Assembly: GCA_025357175.1 (NCBI GenBank)
Contig: JANXPS010000229.1
Coordinates: forward strand, 1-6,697
DNA: 6,697 nt
Reading direction: 5' to 3'
Origin: Deltaproteobacteria bacterium
GTDB lineage: Bacteria; Desulfobacterota; Deferrimicrobia; Deferrimicrobiales; Deferrimicrobiaceae
A program made the position numbers and the translations under genes. The first letter of the stretch is position 1. Each line of letters begins with the position of its first letter. The notes beneath the pieces are model-generated. The model saw nothing but the letters and a program-made list of their open reading frames with translations, had not been told where the DNA came from and did not search any database. This document shows, piece by piece, positions 1-5,994 of the stretch.

Positions 1-893
1 CCTCACCGCTCGGCAAGACGCTGACATTCAAGGGGGGCACATCCCTGTCCAAGGTGTACCGCATCATTGACCGATTTTCCGAAGATGTCGATCTGACCTA
101 CGACATCCGGGAGTTGGTGCCCGATTTGCTGAAGGACGGCAATCCGATCCCCGTATCGAGCAGCCAGGAAAAGAAAATAACCGGTATGGTACGCGACCGC
201 CTGCCGGAATGGATCAGGAGCCAGGTCCTGCCTGTAATCCAAGCGACCTTGACCGCCTCGGGGTTACAAGCGTCGCTGACGATTGTCGGCAAGGAAAACG
301 AAAAACTGATGGTCGAATACTCTGCCCTGAAGACAGGGACGGGCTACGCGGCGACCAGCATCCAACTCGAGTTCGGCGCTCGCGCCACGGGTGAACCTCA
401 TCAGGAACATCCCGTGGTGTGTGATATCGCATCGGTTATCGAGGACGTGCAATTTCCGACGGCCCGACCTCTGGTCATGGCTGCCGAGCGGACGTTCTGG
501 GAAAAGGCAACCGCCGCTCATGTTTACTGCCTGCAGGGGCGGTTGCGGGGTGAACGCTATTCCCGGCACTGGTATGACCTGGTCGCGATTTCAAAGAGCA
601 CCCACTTCGAGTCGGCGGTACGTGACTTGGCGCTGGCGCAACAAGTCGCCGGGCACAAGTCGATGTTCTTTGCCGAAAAGGATGCCCAAGGTGGGAAGAT
701 CGACTATTTCCAGGCGGTCGCCGGAGCGATCCGACTGGTACCGACCGGTGAACCTTTGATTGCGCTGGAGCGGGACTACGCGGCCATGCTGGAAGATGGG
801 TTGCTGGCGCTGGATCAGCCAGGGTTTGCGGAAATCATGGAAAGTTGCCGTGTGATGGAGGCACGGATCAATATTCGAAATCGGAAGACATGA
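1..893 (+). CDS. AbiEii/AbiGii-family nucleotidyltransferase toxin, 5' partial
   Basis: The frame is open from the left edge (first full codon at base 3) to the TGA at 891-893, giving 296 visible residues. The apparent start at 54 is an internal Val codon inside the conserved motif, so the real start lies outside the window. Near the visible N-terminus is FKGGTSLSK (residues 9-17), followed by RFSEDVDLT (24-32) with the Asp-x-Asp metal-binding pair. These are motifs I and II of the AbiEii (DUF1814) nucleotidyltransferase fold. Further on are ERTFWEK (162-168) and RYSRHWYDL (185-193), matching motifs III and IV. Family members are usually about 300 or more residues, so probably only a few dozen N-terminal residues are missing. 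Known AbiEii proteins are toxins of type IV toxin-antitoxin, phage-abortive systems that transfer nucleotides to cellular RNA. The partner AbiEi antitoxin is normally encoded immediately upstream and would be off-window. The family call is strong; activity and target are inferred. Confidence 0.9.
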   Translation, partial: SPLGKTLTFKGGTSLSKVYRIIDRFSEDVDLTYDIRELVPDLLKDGNPIPVSSSQEKKITGMVRDRLPEWIRSQVLPVIQATLTASGLQASLTIVGKENEKLMVEYSALKTGTGYAATSIQLEFGARATGEPHQEHPVVCDIASVIEDVQFPTARPLVMAAERTFWEKATAAHVYCLQGRLRGERYSRHWYDLVAISKSTHFESAVRDLALAQQVAGHKSMFFAEKDAQGGKIDYFQAVAGAIRLVPTGEPLIALERDYAAMLEDGLLALDQPGFAEIMESCRVMEARINIRNRKT

Positions 894-952
894 GACCGTT
901 TGGTCTTAGCCGGAGGAATTGCTGCGGAAGAATTTTTCGGAACACTCACAAG

Positions 953-999
953 AAACCCCCTTGGATACAGACCCGTTAAGAGTCGATCCAAGGGGGTTT
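953..999. terminator. Bidirectional terminator-like hairpin between convergent genes
   Basis: A perfect 14-bp inverted repeat has arms at 953-966 (AAACCCCCTTGGAT) and 986-999, around a 19-nt loop. It is followed by a short TTTT on the plus strand and TTTCTT on the minus strand. It sits between the AbiEii-family stop at 893 and the convergent lutC stop at 1049, where a terminator serving both directions is expected. The U-tract is short, so efficiency is uncertain. Confidence 0.7.
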
Positions 1000-1027
1000 T
1001 CAACAAATCATGTTGACGGCTTGCCCG

Positions 1028-1050
1028 AAAGGGGAGCCGCCCCTTTTTTT
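1028..1050 (+). terminator. Rho-independent terminator, overlapping the lutC stop codon
   Basis: A stem AAAGGGG (1028-1034) pairs with CCCCTTT (1040-1046) around a 5-nt loop, and a run of seven T begins within the right arm (1044-1050). It is the better-formed terminator for plus-strand transcripts coming from the AbiEii-family gene. Its T-run touches the TAA stop of lutC on the other strand (1049-1051). On the minus strand the same stem is followed by only TTTC. An alternative hairpin, CGGCT (1017-1021) with AGCCG (1035-1039), would compete with it. Confidence 0.65.
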
Positions 1051-1708
1051 ATGTGGACGTTTCCGTGATGACGGCGATCATGGCCCGCGGGCCGTGGGCG
1101 CCCAGCGTGAGCGTCTGCTCGATGTCGCCGGTGCGGCTGGGGCCGGTGATGAACGAGATCGTGCGGGGCGGGTCGGCGGCAAGCGCCGCCAGGACGTCTT
1201 CCATCCGGTCGACCAGGATTCCGGGCCGGACGATGGCGACGTGGACATCCGTGACGAGTCCGGGCAGCAGCGTCCGTCCGCTGCGCCCGGTCGAAACCAC
1301 CGTCCCGCTTTCCGCGATCGCGAACTCGGAAGACTGGATGCCGGCTGTAACCGGCGAATTCCCGTGGAGCAGTTCCGAGGTCGATGCCAGCCGGAAGGGG
1401 CCCATCGGCATCAGCGCATCGGCCAGTTCTCGCGCGGCCGTGTCGCCCTCGGGCACGAGCAGGGCGGTCACGCCTTCGCTTCGCAATCCCTCGCACAACG
1501 CGGGCAGAACCGAATAGAGGTTGCCGGCCACCACGGTCCCCGCGGCGGAGCGGAGCGCTTCGGAAAACCGGTCGATCCGCTTCTCGATGGATTCCGGGGG
1601 ACCGGGAGCGCTTGCCCGCGGATCCGGCCTGTGTGCGGTTTCCCCGTGTCCGTGCAGCGCGGCGTGGACCCGCCGGATCAGGTCGTCCCGGTTTCCTAGC
1701 GGTTCCAT
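1049..1708 (-). CDS. lutC: LutC, LUD-domain subunit of L-lactate utilisation complex
   Basis: The gene encodes 219 residues from ATG at 1708 to TAA at 1049-1051. The protein is a single LUD domain (LutC/YkgG family). Conserved stretches include SSEFAIAESGTVVSTG in the middle and, near the C-terminus, FITGPSRTGDIEQTL followed by GAHGPRAM, which are hallmark LutC segments. LutC works with LutA and LutB in oxidising L-lactate to pyruvate in the cytoplasm; it carries no Fe-S cysteine motif itself. The frame is open far upstream (to about 2191), but that part is antisense-like shadow inside lutB. The ATG at 1708 is preferred because it has a purine-rich AAGGGG about 9 nt upstream and gives a normal family length. 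The start lies 13 nt inside the 3' end of lutB, pointing to translational coupling. It is the last gene of the operon. Confidence 0.93.
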   Translation of the reverse strand: MEPLGNRDDLIRRVHAALHGHGETAHRPDPRASAPGPPESIEKRIDRFSEALRSAAGTVVAGNLYSVLPALCEGLRSEGVTALLVPEGDTAARELADALMPMGPFRLASTSELLHGNSPVTAGIQSSEFAIAESGTVVSTGRSGRTLLPGLVTDVHVAIVRPGILVDRMEDVLAALAADPPRTISFITGPSRTGDIEQTLTLGAHGPRAMIAVITETST

Positions 1709-3120
1709 GGCAAAACGCCCCTTTTCGATTTCCAGACCTTGCGGAAAGGTCGGACGGCGGGCGCCGGAAAATCGCGGCGATCGGTCCAGCCCGACAGCCG
1801 GAACGGCAGCCACGGGATTTTGCCGTCCTTGAACAGCAGCTGCGAGAATACGCCGCCGATCCGCTCGAGCGCTTCGAGGATGCCCGCCCGCCCCATGATC
1901 GCCGCGAATCCCTTCATGCCGAGTACTTCGGCCGGCGTCCGGTGTCCCTGTGCCCGCGCGTCGGCGCGCAACTCGAGCAGCAGGTCGGGCAGCGGGATCT
2001 TGACCGGGCATACGTCGGCGCAGGCGCCGCAAAGGCTGCTGGCGTCGGGGAGGGCGGATGCTTCGCGCAGCCCCAGCAGCAACGGCGAGAGCACCGAGCC
2101 CATCGGGCCCGGATAGACCCAGCCGTAAGCGTGGCCGCCGATGGTCTGGTAGACCGGGCAGATGTTGAGGCAGGCGCCGCACCGGATGCACTTGAGCATC
2201 TCGCGGTATTTCCCTTTGAGGATGGCGCTTCGGCCGTTGTCGACGAGCAGGATGTGCAGCTTCGAGGGTCCTTCGACATCGCCGGGTCGCCGTACGCCGG
2301 TCAGCACAGAGACGTAGGACGAGATCGGCTGCCCCGTGGCGCTGCGGGTCAAAAGGCGGAGCATCGGTGGCAGGTCGGACATCAGCGGGATCACCTTTTC
2401 GATCGACGCGACGACCATGTGGACGCGCGGCAGCGTCGTCGCCATCCGGGCGTTGGCCTCGTTGGAGACGATCGCGATCGAACCCGTTTCGGCGATCAGG
2501 AAGTTGGCGCCGCTGATGCCCATGCCGGCCGAAAGGAACTTTTCGCGAAGCCGCCTGCGGGCGATCGCCACGAGTTCCGGAATCTCCTCGGTATACGGTT
2601 CACCGAGTTTGTCGGCGAACAGCCGCGCGACCTCCTCCCGGGTCTTGTGGACGGCCGGCGCGATCAGGTGGGAGGGCGGTTCGCCCGCGAGCTGGATGAT
2701 GTACTCGCCAAGGTCGGATTCGACCACCTCGACGCCGGCGGCTTCGAGCGCCTCGTTGAGCCCGATTTCCTCGGTCGCCATCGACTTGGATTTGACCGCG
2801 AGCCCGATCCCTTCCTCCCGGGCGATCCGGACCGAGATATCGCGCGCTTCGGCCGAATCCCGTGCGATGTGGACCGCGGCGCCGCGCCGTTCGGCCTCGT
2901 CGATGAAGCGGGCCAGGTGGATGTCGAGGTCGCGCAGCGTGGCCAGCTTGAGGCGGGATGCGGCTTCGCGCGCGGCCTCGAAATCGCCGGGGAAGGAACG
3001 GACGGCGGCGTTGCGGTGTTCGAGGAATCGGCCGGTGGTGCGGGATATGGCCGCCTGCAGGTTCCGGTTCGCAAGCGCCCGCTCGACATTGCGGCTGAAG
3101 TCGTGGCAGCGCGGTTCCAT
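1696..3120 (-). CDS. lutB: LutB, iron-sulfur/LUD subunit of L-lactate utilisation complex
   Basis: The gene encodes 474 residues, the usual LutB/YkgF length. Residues about 60-300 form the LUD domain, with IAETGSIAIVSNEANARM at 209-226 and TGQPISSYVSVLTGVRRPG at 262-280. A ferredoxin-like region follows. CIRCGACLNICP has Cys311, 314, 317 and 321 in a full CxxCxxCxxxCP motif, and SSLCGACADVCP has Cys364, 367 and 371. The second site shows Ser where a first cysteine would sit, which I recall as normal for Bacillus-type LutB. The C-terminal RDFPAPAVRPFRKVWK segment is also family-typical. The protein passes electrons during oxidation of lactate to pyruvate together with LutA and LutC. Its ATG shares one base with the lutA stop (TGATG), and GTGAGG lies 7 nt upstream. 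It overlaps lutC by 13 nt. No frameshift or lesion is seen. Confidence 0.96.
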   Translation of the reverse strand: MEPRCHDFSRNVERALANRNLQAAISRTTGRFLEHRNAAVRSFPGDFEAAREAASRLKLATLRDLDIHLARFIDEAERRGAAVHIARDSAEARDISVRIAREEGIGLAVKSKSMATEEIGLNEALEAAGVEVVESDLGEYIIQLAGEPPSHLIAPAVHKTREEVARLFADKLGEPYTEEIPELVAIARRRLREKFLSAGMGISGANFLIAETGSIAIVSNEANARMATTLPRVHMVVASIEKVIPLMSDLPPMLRLLTRSATGQPISSYVSVLTGVRRPGDVEGPSKLHILLVDNGRSAILKGKYREMLKCIRCGACLNICPVYQTIGGHAYGWVYPGPMGSVLSPLLLGLREASALPDASSLCGACADVCPVKIPLPDLLLELRADARAQGHRTPAEVLGMKGFAAIMGRAGILEALERIGGVFSQLLFKDGKIPWLPFRLSGWTDRRDFPAPAVRPFRKVWKSKRGVLPWNR

Positions 3121-3875
3121 CAGATCGCCTCACCCGGCGGCGGCCCTGCCAGGATTTCCGCGAGGTGGATCGGCTGGACGGGGTAGCCTGAACGGGACAC
3201 GGCGCCGCCGATGTTCATCAGGCAGCCGAGGTCGCCCGACGTGACGTACTGCGCGCCGGTGGCCAGGATCCGCTCGATCTTCTTCTCGACCATCGCGCAC
3301 GAGATGCGGGGGTTCTTGACCGAGAAGACGCCGCCGAATCCGCAGCAGCGGTCGCTCTCCGCCATCTCGACCAGTTCAACCCCGGGGATTGCGCGAAGCA
3401 GTTTGCGCGGCTGTTCGCGCACGCCGAGGCCGCGGACGAGGTGGCAGGAATCGTGGAGCGTGACTTTCCCCTTGAACGCCGAGAGCGGGTCGGTGACGCC
3501 CAGAACGTCGACCAGGAACTGGGAAAGCTCGAAGACGCGCTCGCCGGCCGCAGATGCGAGGTCGAGCATCCGCGGCTCGTTCCGGAACAGCACCGGGTAC
3601 ATCTCCTTGACCATCACGGCGCAGGAACCGGATGGCGTGACGATATAGCCGTCGCCGTCGAAGGCGCGGAGGAAGCCCGCCGCCATCTTGCGCGCTTCCT
3701 TGCGGTGTCCGGAATTGAAGGCCGGCTGCCCGCAGCACGTTTGCGACAGCGGCACGCGCACCGTCACCCCGAACCGCTCGAGCACGGTCGCGGCGGCGAG
3801 CGCCACGTTCGGGTAGAGCGCGTCGGCGAGACACGTGAAAAACAGCGATGCCTTGACGGGGGCGGAAGGGGGCAT
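3120..3875 (-). CDS. lutA: LutA, CCG-domain (Fe-S) subunit of L-lactate utilisation complex
   Basis: The gene encodes 251 residues from ATG at 3875, close to the family's usual length of about 240. It has two cysteine-rich CCG domains (heterodisulfide-reductase HdrB/GlpC-like). The first has FTCLADALYP (Cys15), TCCGQPAFNSG (Cys47-48) and SGSC (Cys85). The second has HDSCH (Cys144), RCCGFGGVFSVKNP (Cys177-178) and GDLGC (Cys218). These cysteines bind the Fe-S centre used in lactate oxidation to pyruvate with LutB and LutC. A TTG at 3893 would add six residues (LPYTIP, with the initiator read as Met). I prefer the ATG because the family starts just before the (A)SLFFTC strand and the extra residues are not conserved. 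Neither start has a well-spaced Shine-Dalgarno: GGAAG abuts the TTG and lies 18 nt from the ATG. It is the first gene of the operon. Confidence 0.95.
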   Translation of the reverse strand: MPPSAPVKASLFFTCLADALYPNVALAAATVLERFGVTVRVPLSQTCCGQPAFNSGHRKEARKMAAGFLRAFDGDGYIVTPSGSCAVMVKEMYPVLFRNEPRMLDLASAAGERVFELSQFLVDVLGVTDPLSAFKGKVTLHDSCHLVRGLGVREQPRKLLRAIPGVELVEMAESDRCCGFGGVFSVKNPRISCAMVEKKIERILATGAQYVTSGDLGCLMNIGGAVSRSGYPVQPIHLAEILAGPPPGEAI

Positions 3876-3881
3876 GGGGAT

Positions 3882-3887
3882 AGTATA
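3882..3887 (-). promoter_or_regulatory. Candidate -10 box for the lutABC operon
   Basis: On the minus strand TATACT matches the sigma70 consensus TATAAT in five of six positions. Its 3' end lies 6 nt before the lutA ATG, so the expected transcription start falls on or next to the A of that ATG. No convincing -35 hexamer is present 16-18 nt upstream (the sequence there is GC-rich), so any promoter would need an activator or is weak. This is a single-motif call. Confidence 0.35.
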
Positions 3888-4034
3888 AGGCAACTTCCAG
3901 TGGCGGGCGCACGGGCGAAGCGGACCGGATTAGAATTGCGCCTCGGGCCGTCGGAATCGGGCGATACGGGTGAGTGAATACTATTCCGGGCTCGGTTCCT
4001 GAATCGTCCCCCCCTTGTTGTCCCGAATTCGAAT

Positions 4035-4042
4035 GGGAGGGG
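4035..4042 (+). promoter_or_regulatory. Shine-Dalgarno of the ORF6N gene, fixes a GTG start
   Basis: GGGAGGGG, containing the full GGAGG core at 4036-4040, ends 4 nt before the GTG at 4047. The core lies 6 nt from that codon. This strong site supports the GTG start, and no better in-frame start follows before the conserved domain begins. Confidence 0.75.
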
Positions 4043-4046
4043 TCTT

Positions 4047-4556
4047 GTGAGCACGGAAGCAGATGTCGTGACGTTGGAATGGATCGCGGAGAAAATTTAT
4101 GCGATTCGCGCACATCGGGTGATGATCGATTCGGATCTAGCGGGACTTTACGGTGTGACGACAAGCGCGCTGAACCAATCTGTCAAGCGAAACCGGACCC
4201 GATTCCCGACCGACTTCATGTTCGAATTGACCGCAGACGAGTCCACCCACTTGAAATCACAAATTGTGATTTCAAGTGGGTGGGGCGGTCGACGCCGGGG
4301 GATGCCGTTTGCTTTCACCGAACAAGGCGTTGCCATGCTGTCGAGCATCCTCAAGAGCGAACGGGCGGTTCAGGTCAACATTGCGATCATGCGGGCGTTC
4401 GTTGCGCTCCGCCAAACGCTCGCTTCCCACAAGTTGCTCGCTCGCAAACTGGATGTGATGGAGAAAAGATACGACTCGCAGTTCCGGATCGTCTTCGACG
4501 CGATCCGGGCCCTGATGACGCCGCCCGCCACGCCCACGCGCAAAATCGGCTTTTGA
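4047..4556 (+). CDS. ORF6N-domain protein (KilA-N/phage-antirepressor relative)
   Basis: The gene encodes 169 residues from GTG at 4047 to TGA at 4554-4556. Residues about 12-105 match the ORF6N DNA-binding domain: IRAHRVMIDSDLAGLYGV, LNQSVKRNRTRFPTDFMFEL, LKSQIVISS and FAFTEQGVAMLSSILKSERA followed by VQVNIAIMRAF. A charged helical tail (about 110-150) could be a short coiled coil. ORF6N domains occur in phage and mobile-element proteins and as solitary chromosomal genes; the function of the solitary forms is not established, and DNA binding is inferred. The length is typical of solitary members. A 41-bp inverted repeat lies within codons 66-79. The gene is divergent from lutABC and converges on the R-M fragment, whose recognisable sequence stops about 20 nt past the ORF6N stop. 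By eye it is less GC-rich than the lut genes, consistent with horizontal acquisition. Confidence 0.9.
   Translation: MSTEADVVTLEWIAEKIYAIRAHRVMIDSDLAGLYGVTTSALNQSVKRNRTRFPTDFMFELTADESTHLKSQIVISSGWGGRRRGMPFAFTEQGVAMLSSILKSERAVQVNIAIMRAFVALRQTLASHKLLARKLDVMEKRYDSQFRIVFDAIRALMTPPATPTRKIGF
4243..4283. repeat. 41-bp inverted repeat inside the ORF6N coding sequence
   Basis: The arms at 4243-4262 and 4264-4283 are exact reverse complements (20 bp each) around a single central A at 4263. The inner part is AT-rich: 4251-4275, beginning TTGAAATCACAA, has 6 G/C in 25. The surrounding sequence is GC-rich. It encodes the family-conserved LKSQIVISS segment, so it is not an obvious insertion. It could act as an operator, a cruciform or an mRNA hairpin; no function is shown. 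Confidence 0.9.
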
Positions 4557-4574
4557 AAGAAGACGGGGTGGTCA

Positions 4575-4733
4575 CAACAGGTTCTATAGGTGCTCCTCGG
4601 ATTCTTTCAGGTCGATCTTGTCGAGAAGGAGGGCGAGGGCAGCCTTGAAACGCGCCATCTCGTCCTGGCGGACGCTCTGCTTGAGGAAGGCCTTGCTGAG
4701 GGATTTCGAAGGCGATTGGGGGAGCAGGTTCAT
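4575..4733 (-). pseudogene. 5' fragment of an Eco57I-like (type IIG) restriction-modification gene
   Basis: From ATG at 4733 the minus strand encodes 49 residues up to a TAG at 4584-4586. The peptide contains SLSKAFLKQSVRQDEMARFK followed by ALALLLDKI and LKESEEHL. This resembles, from memory, the extreme N-terminus of large Eco57I-like restriction-methylase proteins, where the pattern KAxLK...R.EI..FK..L..LLD.I...ESEE..KNLL recurs. Here the codon after HL, usually Lys, is TAG. The next three codons still read NLL, then TGA follows and similarity ends. Intact family members run to roughly 1000 residues, so only the start of the gene survives. It lies 10 nt after the antiporter stop on the same strand and has no clear Shine-Dalgarno. 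It could instead be a genuine small protein, but the NLL after the stop favours decay. Confidence 0.65.
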
Positions 4734-4743
4734 GCCCGACAGT

Positions 4744-5994
4744 CTAGCGAAAGAAGATCAGCGTGACGAATGCGAAGACCGGGAGCAGGACGGCGCACGA
4801 CCATGCCATGTAGCCGAAGAAGGAGGGCATCCGCAGGCCCGATTCCTCGGCGATCGCCTTGACCATGAAATTCGGGGCGTTGCCGATGTAGCTGTTGGCC
4901 CCCATGAACACCGATCCGGCGCTGATCGCCGCAAGAAGCGCGGGCGCCACGCCGGCGACGCCCGAGCCGTCTCCCATGCCCTGCCCCAGGGAGAAGAAGA
5001 TCAGGTAGGTGGGGGCGTTATCGAGGAAACTCGACAGGGATCCCGACGCCCAGAAGAACTGCCACGGCATCGAAAGCCCCAGTTCGCCCCCTCGACTTTT
5101 CAGGATCAGCAGGGCGGGGATCATCGTCGCGAAAATGGCGGCGAACAGGATCGCCACCTCCTTGATCGGGTGCCATGTGAAGCCGTTTTCATCCCGCAGC
5201 ACGCGCGGAGTCAGCCGGACCGAAAGCGCGGTGGCGGCGACCATCGAGCTTTCACGCCAGGGGGTGGGGAGAAACACCGCGGCGATCACGGGCGCCAGCA
5301 GCAGGAAATTGATACGGCCTTCGATGGAAAGCGCGGTCGCCTCGCCGGTGAAAGCCGCCCCGGGGCCGTCCGCCCGCATGAACCACGCGTCGACGGACAA
5401 AAATGCGCATGTGACCGTGGCGACCGTGAACAGCCACACCGGCCAGAGGGCGCCCATCGTCCAGAAGAAGGGAACCCCCTTCAGAAAACCGAGAAAAAGA
5501 GGCGGGTCGCCGACCGGCGTCAGCGAGCCGCCGATATTGGCGACGGTGAAAATGAAGAAGACGACGACGTGGACGGAGCGCTTCCGGTGGGCGTTGGCGC
5601 GCAGCAGGGGGCGTAGCAGCAGCATCGAGGCGCCCGTCGTGCCCAGGACGTTTGAAAGAAGGCTGCCCCCGATCAGAAAAGCGGCGTTGACCATCGGGGT
5701 GGCGCGGAACGAGCCGCGCACCAGGATGCCGCCCGAGATCGTGAACAGGGCGCCGAGCAGCGCGAGGAACGAGACGTATTCGACCGCCGTGTGCAGCAGT
5801 TGGCCCGGTACGGCGAAGAGGCACCAGCCGGCGACCGGCAGGCTGAAGGCGAGCGCGACTTTGCCGTAGTGGCGCGACCAAAGGCCGGGACGGACCAGCG
5901 GGACGACGGCGAGCGACAGGAGGAACCCCGCGAAAGGAAGAACCGACCAGAGTGGCAGCGAAAGCCCGAGCGAGTGGGCTGTATCCGGCGTCAT
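4744..5994 (-). CDS. Sodium:proton antiporter-like membrane protein (CitMHS/NhaD-type, ion transporter superfamily)
   Basis: The gene encodes 416 residues, and most of the protein is hydrophobic, with about 10-12 predicted membrane segments. Two half-site motifs typical of the ion transporter superfamily are visible. The first is NVLGTTGAS (115-123) plus ANIGGSLTPVGDPPLFLGF (152-170). The second is SSFLDNAPTYL (321-331) plus GANSYIGNAPNFMVKAIAE (365-383). The paired Asn-Pro-rich motifs probably form re-entrant hairpins of an inner-membrane carrier. Databases usually label this group sodium:proton antiporter or putative citrate transporter (CitMHS_2); the actual substrate is not decided by sequence. 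The frame stays open to 6288, but those 98 codons overlap the usp gene out of frame. The ATG at 5994 shares one base with the usp stop (TAATG), giving a normal N-terminus before the first membrane helix. No Shine-Dalgarno is visible, which fits translational coupling. Confidence 0.88.
   Translation of the reverse strand: MTPDTAHSLGLSLPLWSVLPFAGFLLSLAVVPLVRPGLWSRHYGKVALAFSLPVAGWCLFAVPGQLLHTAVEYVSFLALLGALFTISGGILVRGSFRATPMVNAAFLIGGSLLSNVLGTTGASMLLLRPLLRANAHRKRSVHVVVFFIFTVANIGGSLTPVGDPPLFLGFLKGVPFFWTMGALWPVWLFTVATVTCAFLSVDAWFMRADGPGAAFTGEATALSIEGRINFLLLAPVIAAVFLPTPWRESSMVAATALSVRLTPRVLRDENGFTWHPIKEVAILFAAIFATMIPALLILKSRGGELGLSMPWQFFWASGSLSSFLDNAPTYLIFFSLGQGMGDGSGVAGVAPALLAAISAGSVFMGANSYIGNAPNFMVKAIAEESGLRMPSFFGYMAWSCAVLLPVFAFVTLIFFR

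Larger units (their letters stand above)
3876..4046. other. Divergent intergenic region between lutA and the ORF6N gene
   Basis: This is 171 bp with no supported gene. It must hold the start signals of both the lut operon (leftward) and the ORF6N gene (rightward). Besides the TATACT box near lutA, I see no convincing -35/-10 pair for the rightward gene. The small palindrome CGAATTCG at 4024-4031 is too short to call an operator. No lactate-responsive regulator gene is in the window. Confidence 0.6.

Noticed and set aside
1709..2191. Upstream extension of the lutC frame inside lutB
   Set aside because: The extra residues are an out-of-frame reading of the lutB Fe-S region. The ATG at 1708 gives the normal LutC length and has a Shine-Dalgarno.
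1384..3186. Open frame of 600 codons on the plus strand
   Set aside because: It lies wholly antisense to lutB and parts of lutA and lutC, which carry clear family motifs. The product is Arg/Gly/Asp-rich with no domain, as expected for a GC-rich shadow frame.
3376..4164. Open frame of 262 codons on the minus strand across the lutA 5' region and the ORF6N start
   Set aside because: It overlaps lutA and the ORF6N gene in other frames and shows no family motif.
4243..4283. The palindrome as terminal repeats or footprint of an inserted element
   Set aside because: The reading frame and the conserved ORF6N residues run straight through it, and there is no flanking target duplication.
4554..4609. 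8-bp inverted repeat (TGAAAGAA / TTCTTTCA) after the ORF6N stop as a terminator
   Set aside because: The 40-nt loop, AT-rich stem and lack of a T-run make it no better than chance.
4618..5616. Open frame of 332 codons on the plus strand
   Set aside because: It is antisense to the antiporter gene and the R-M fragment, has a low-complexity charged product and no recognisable family.
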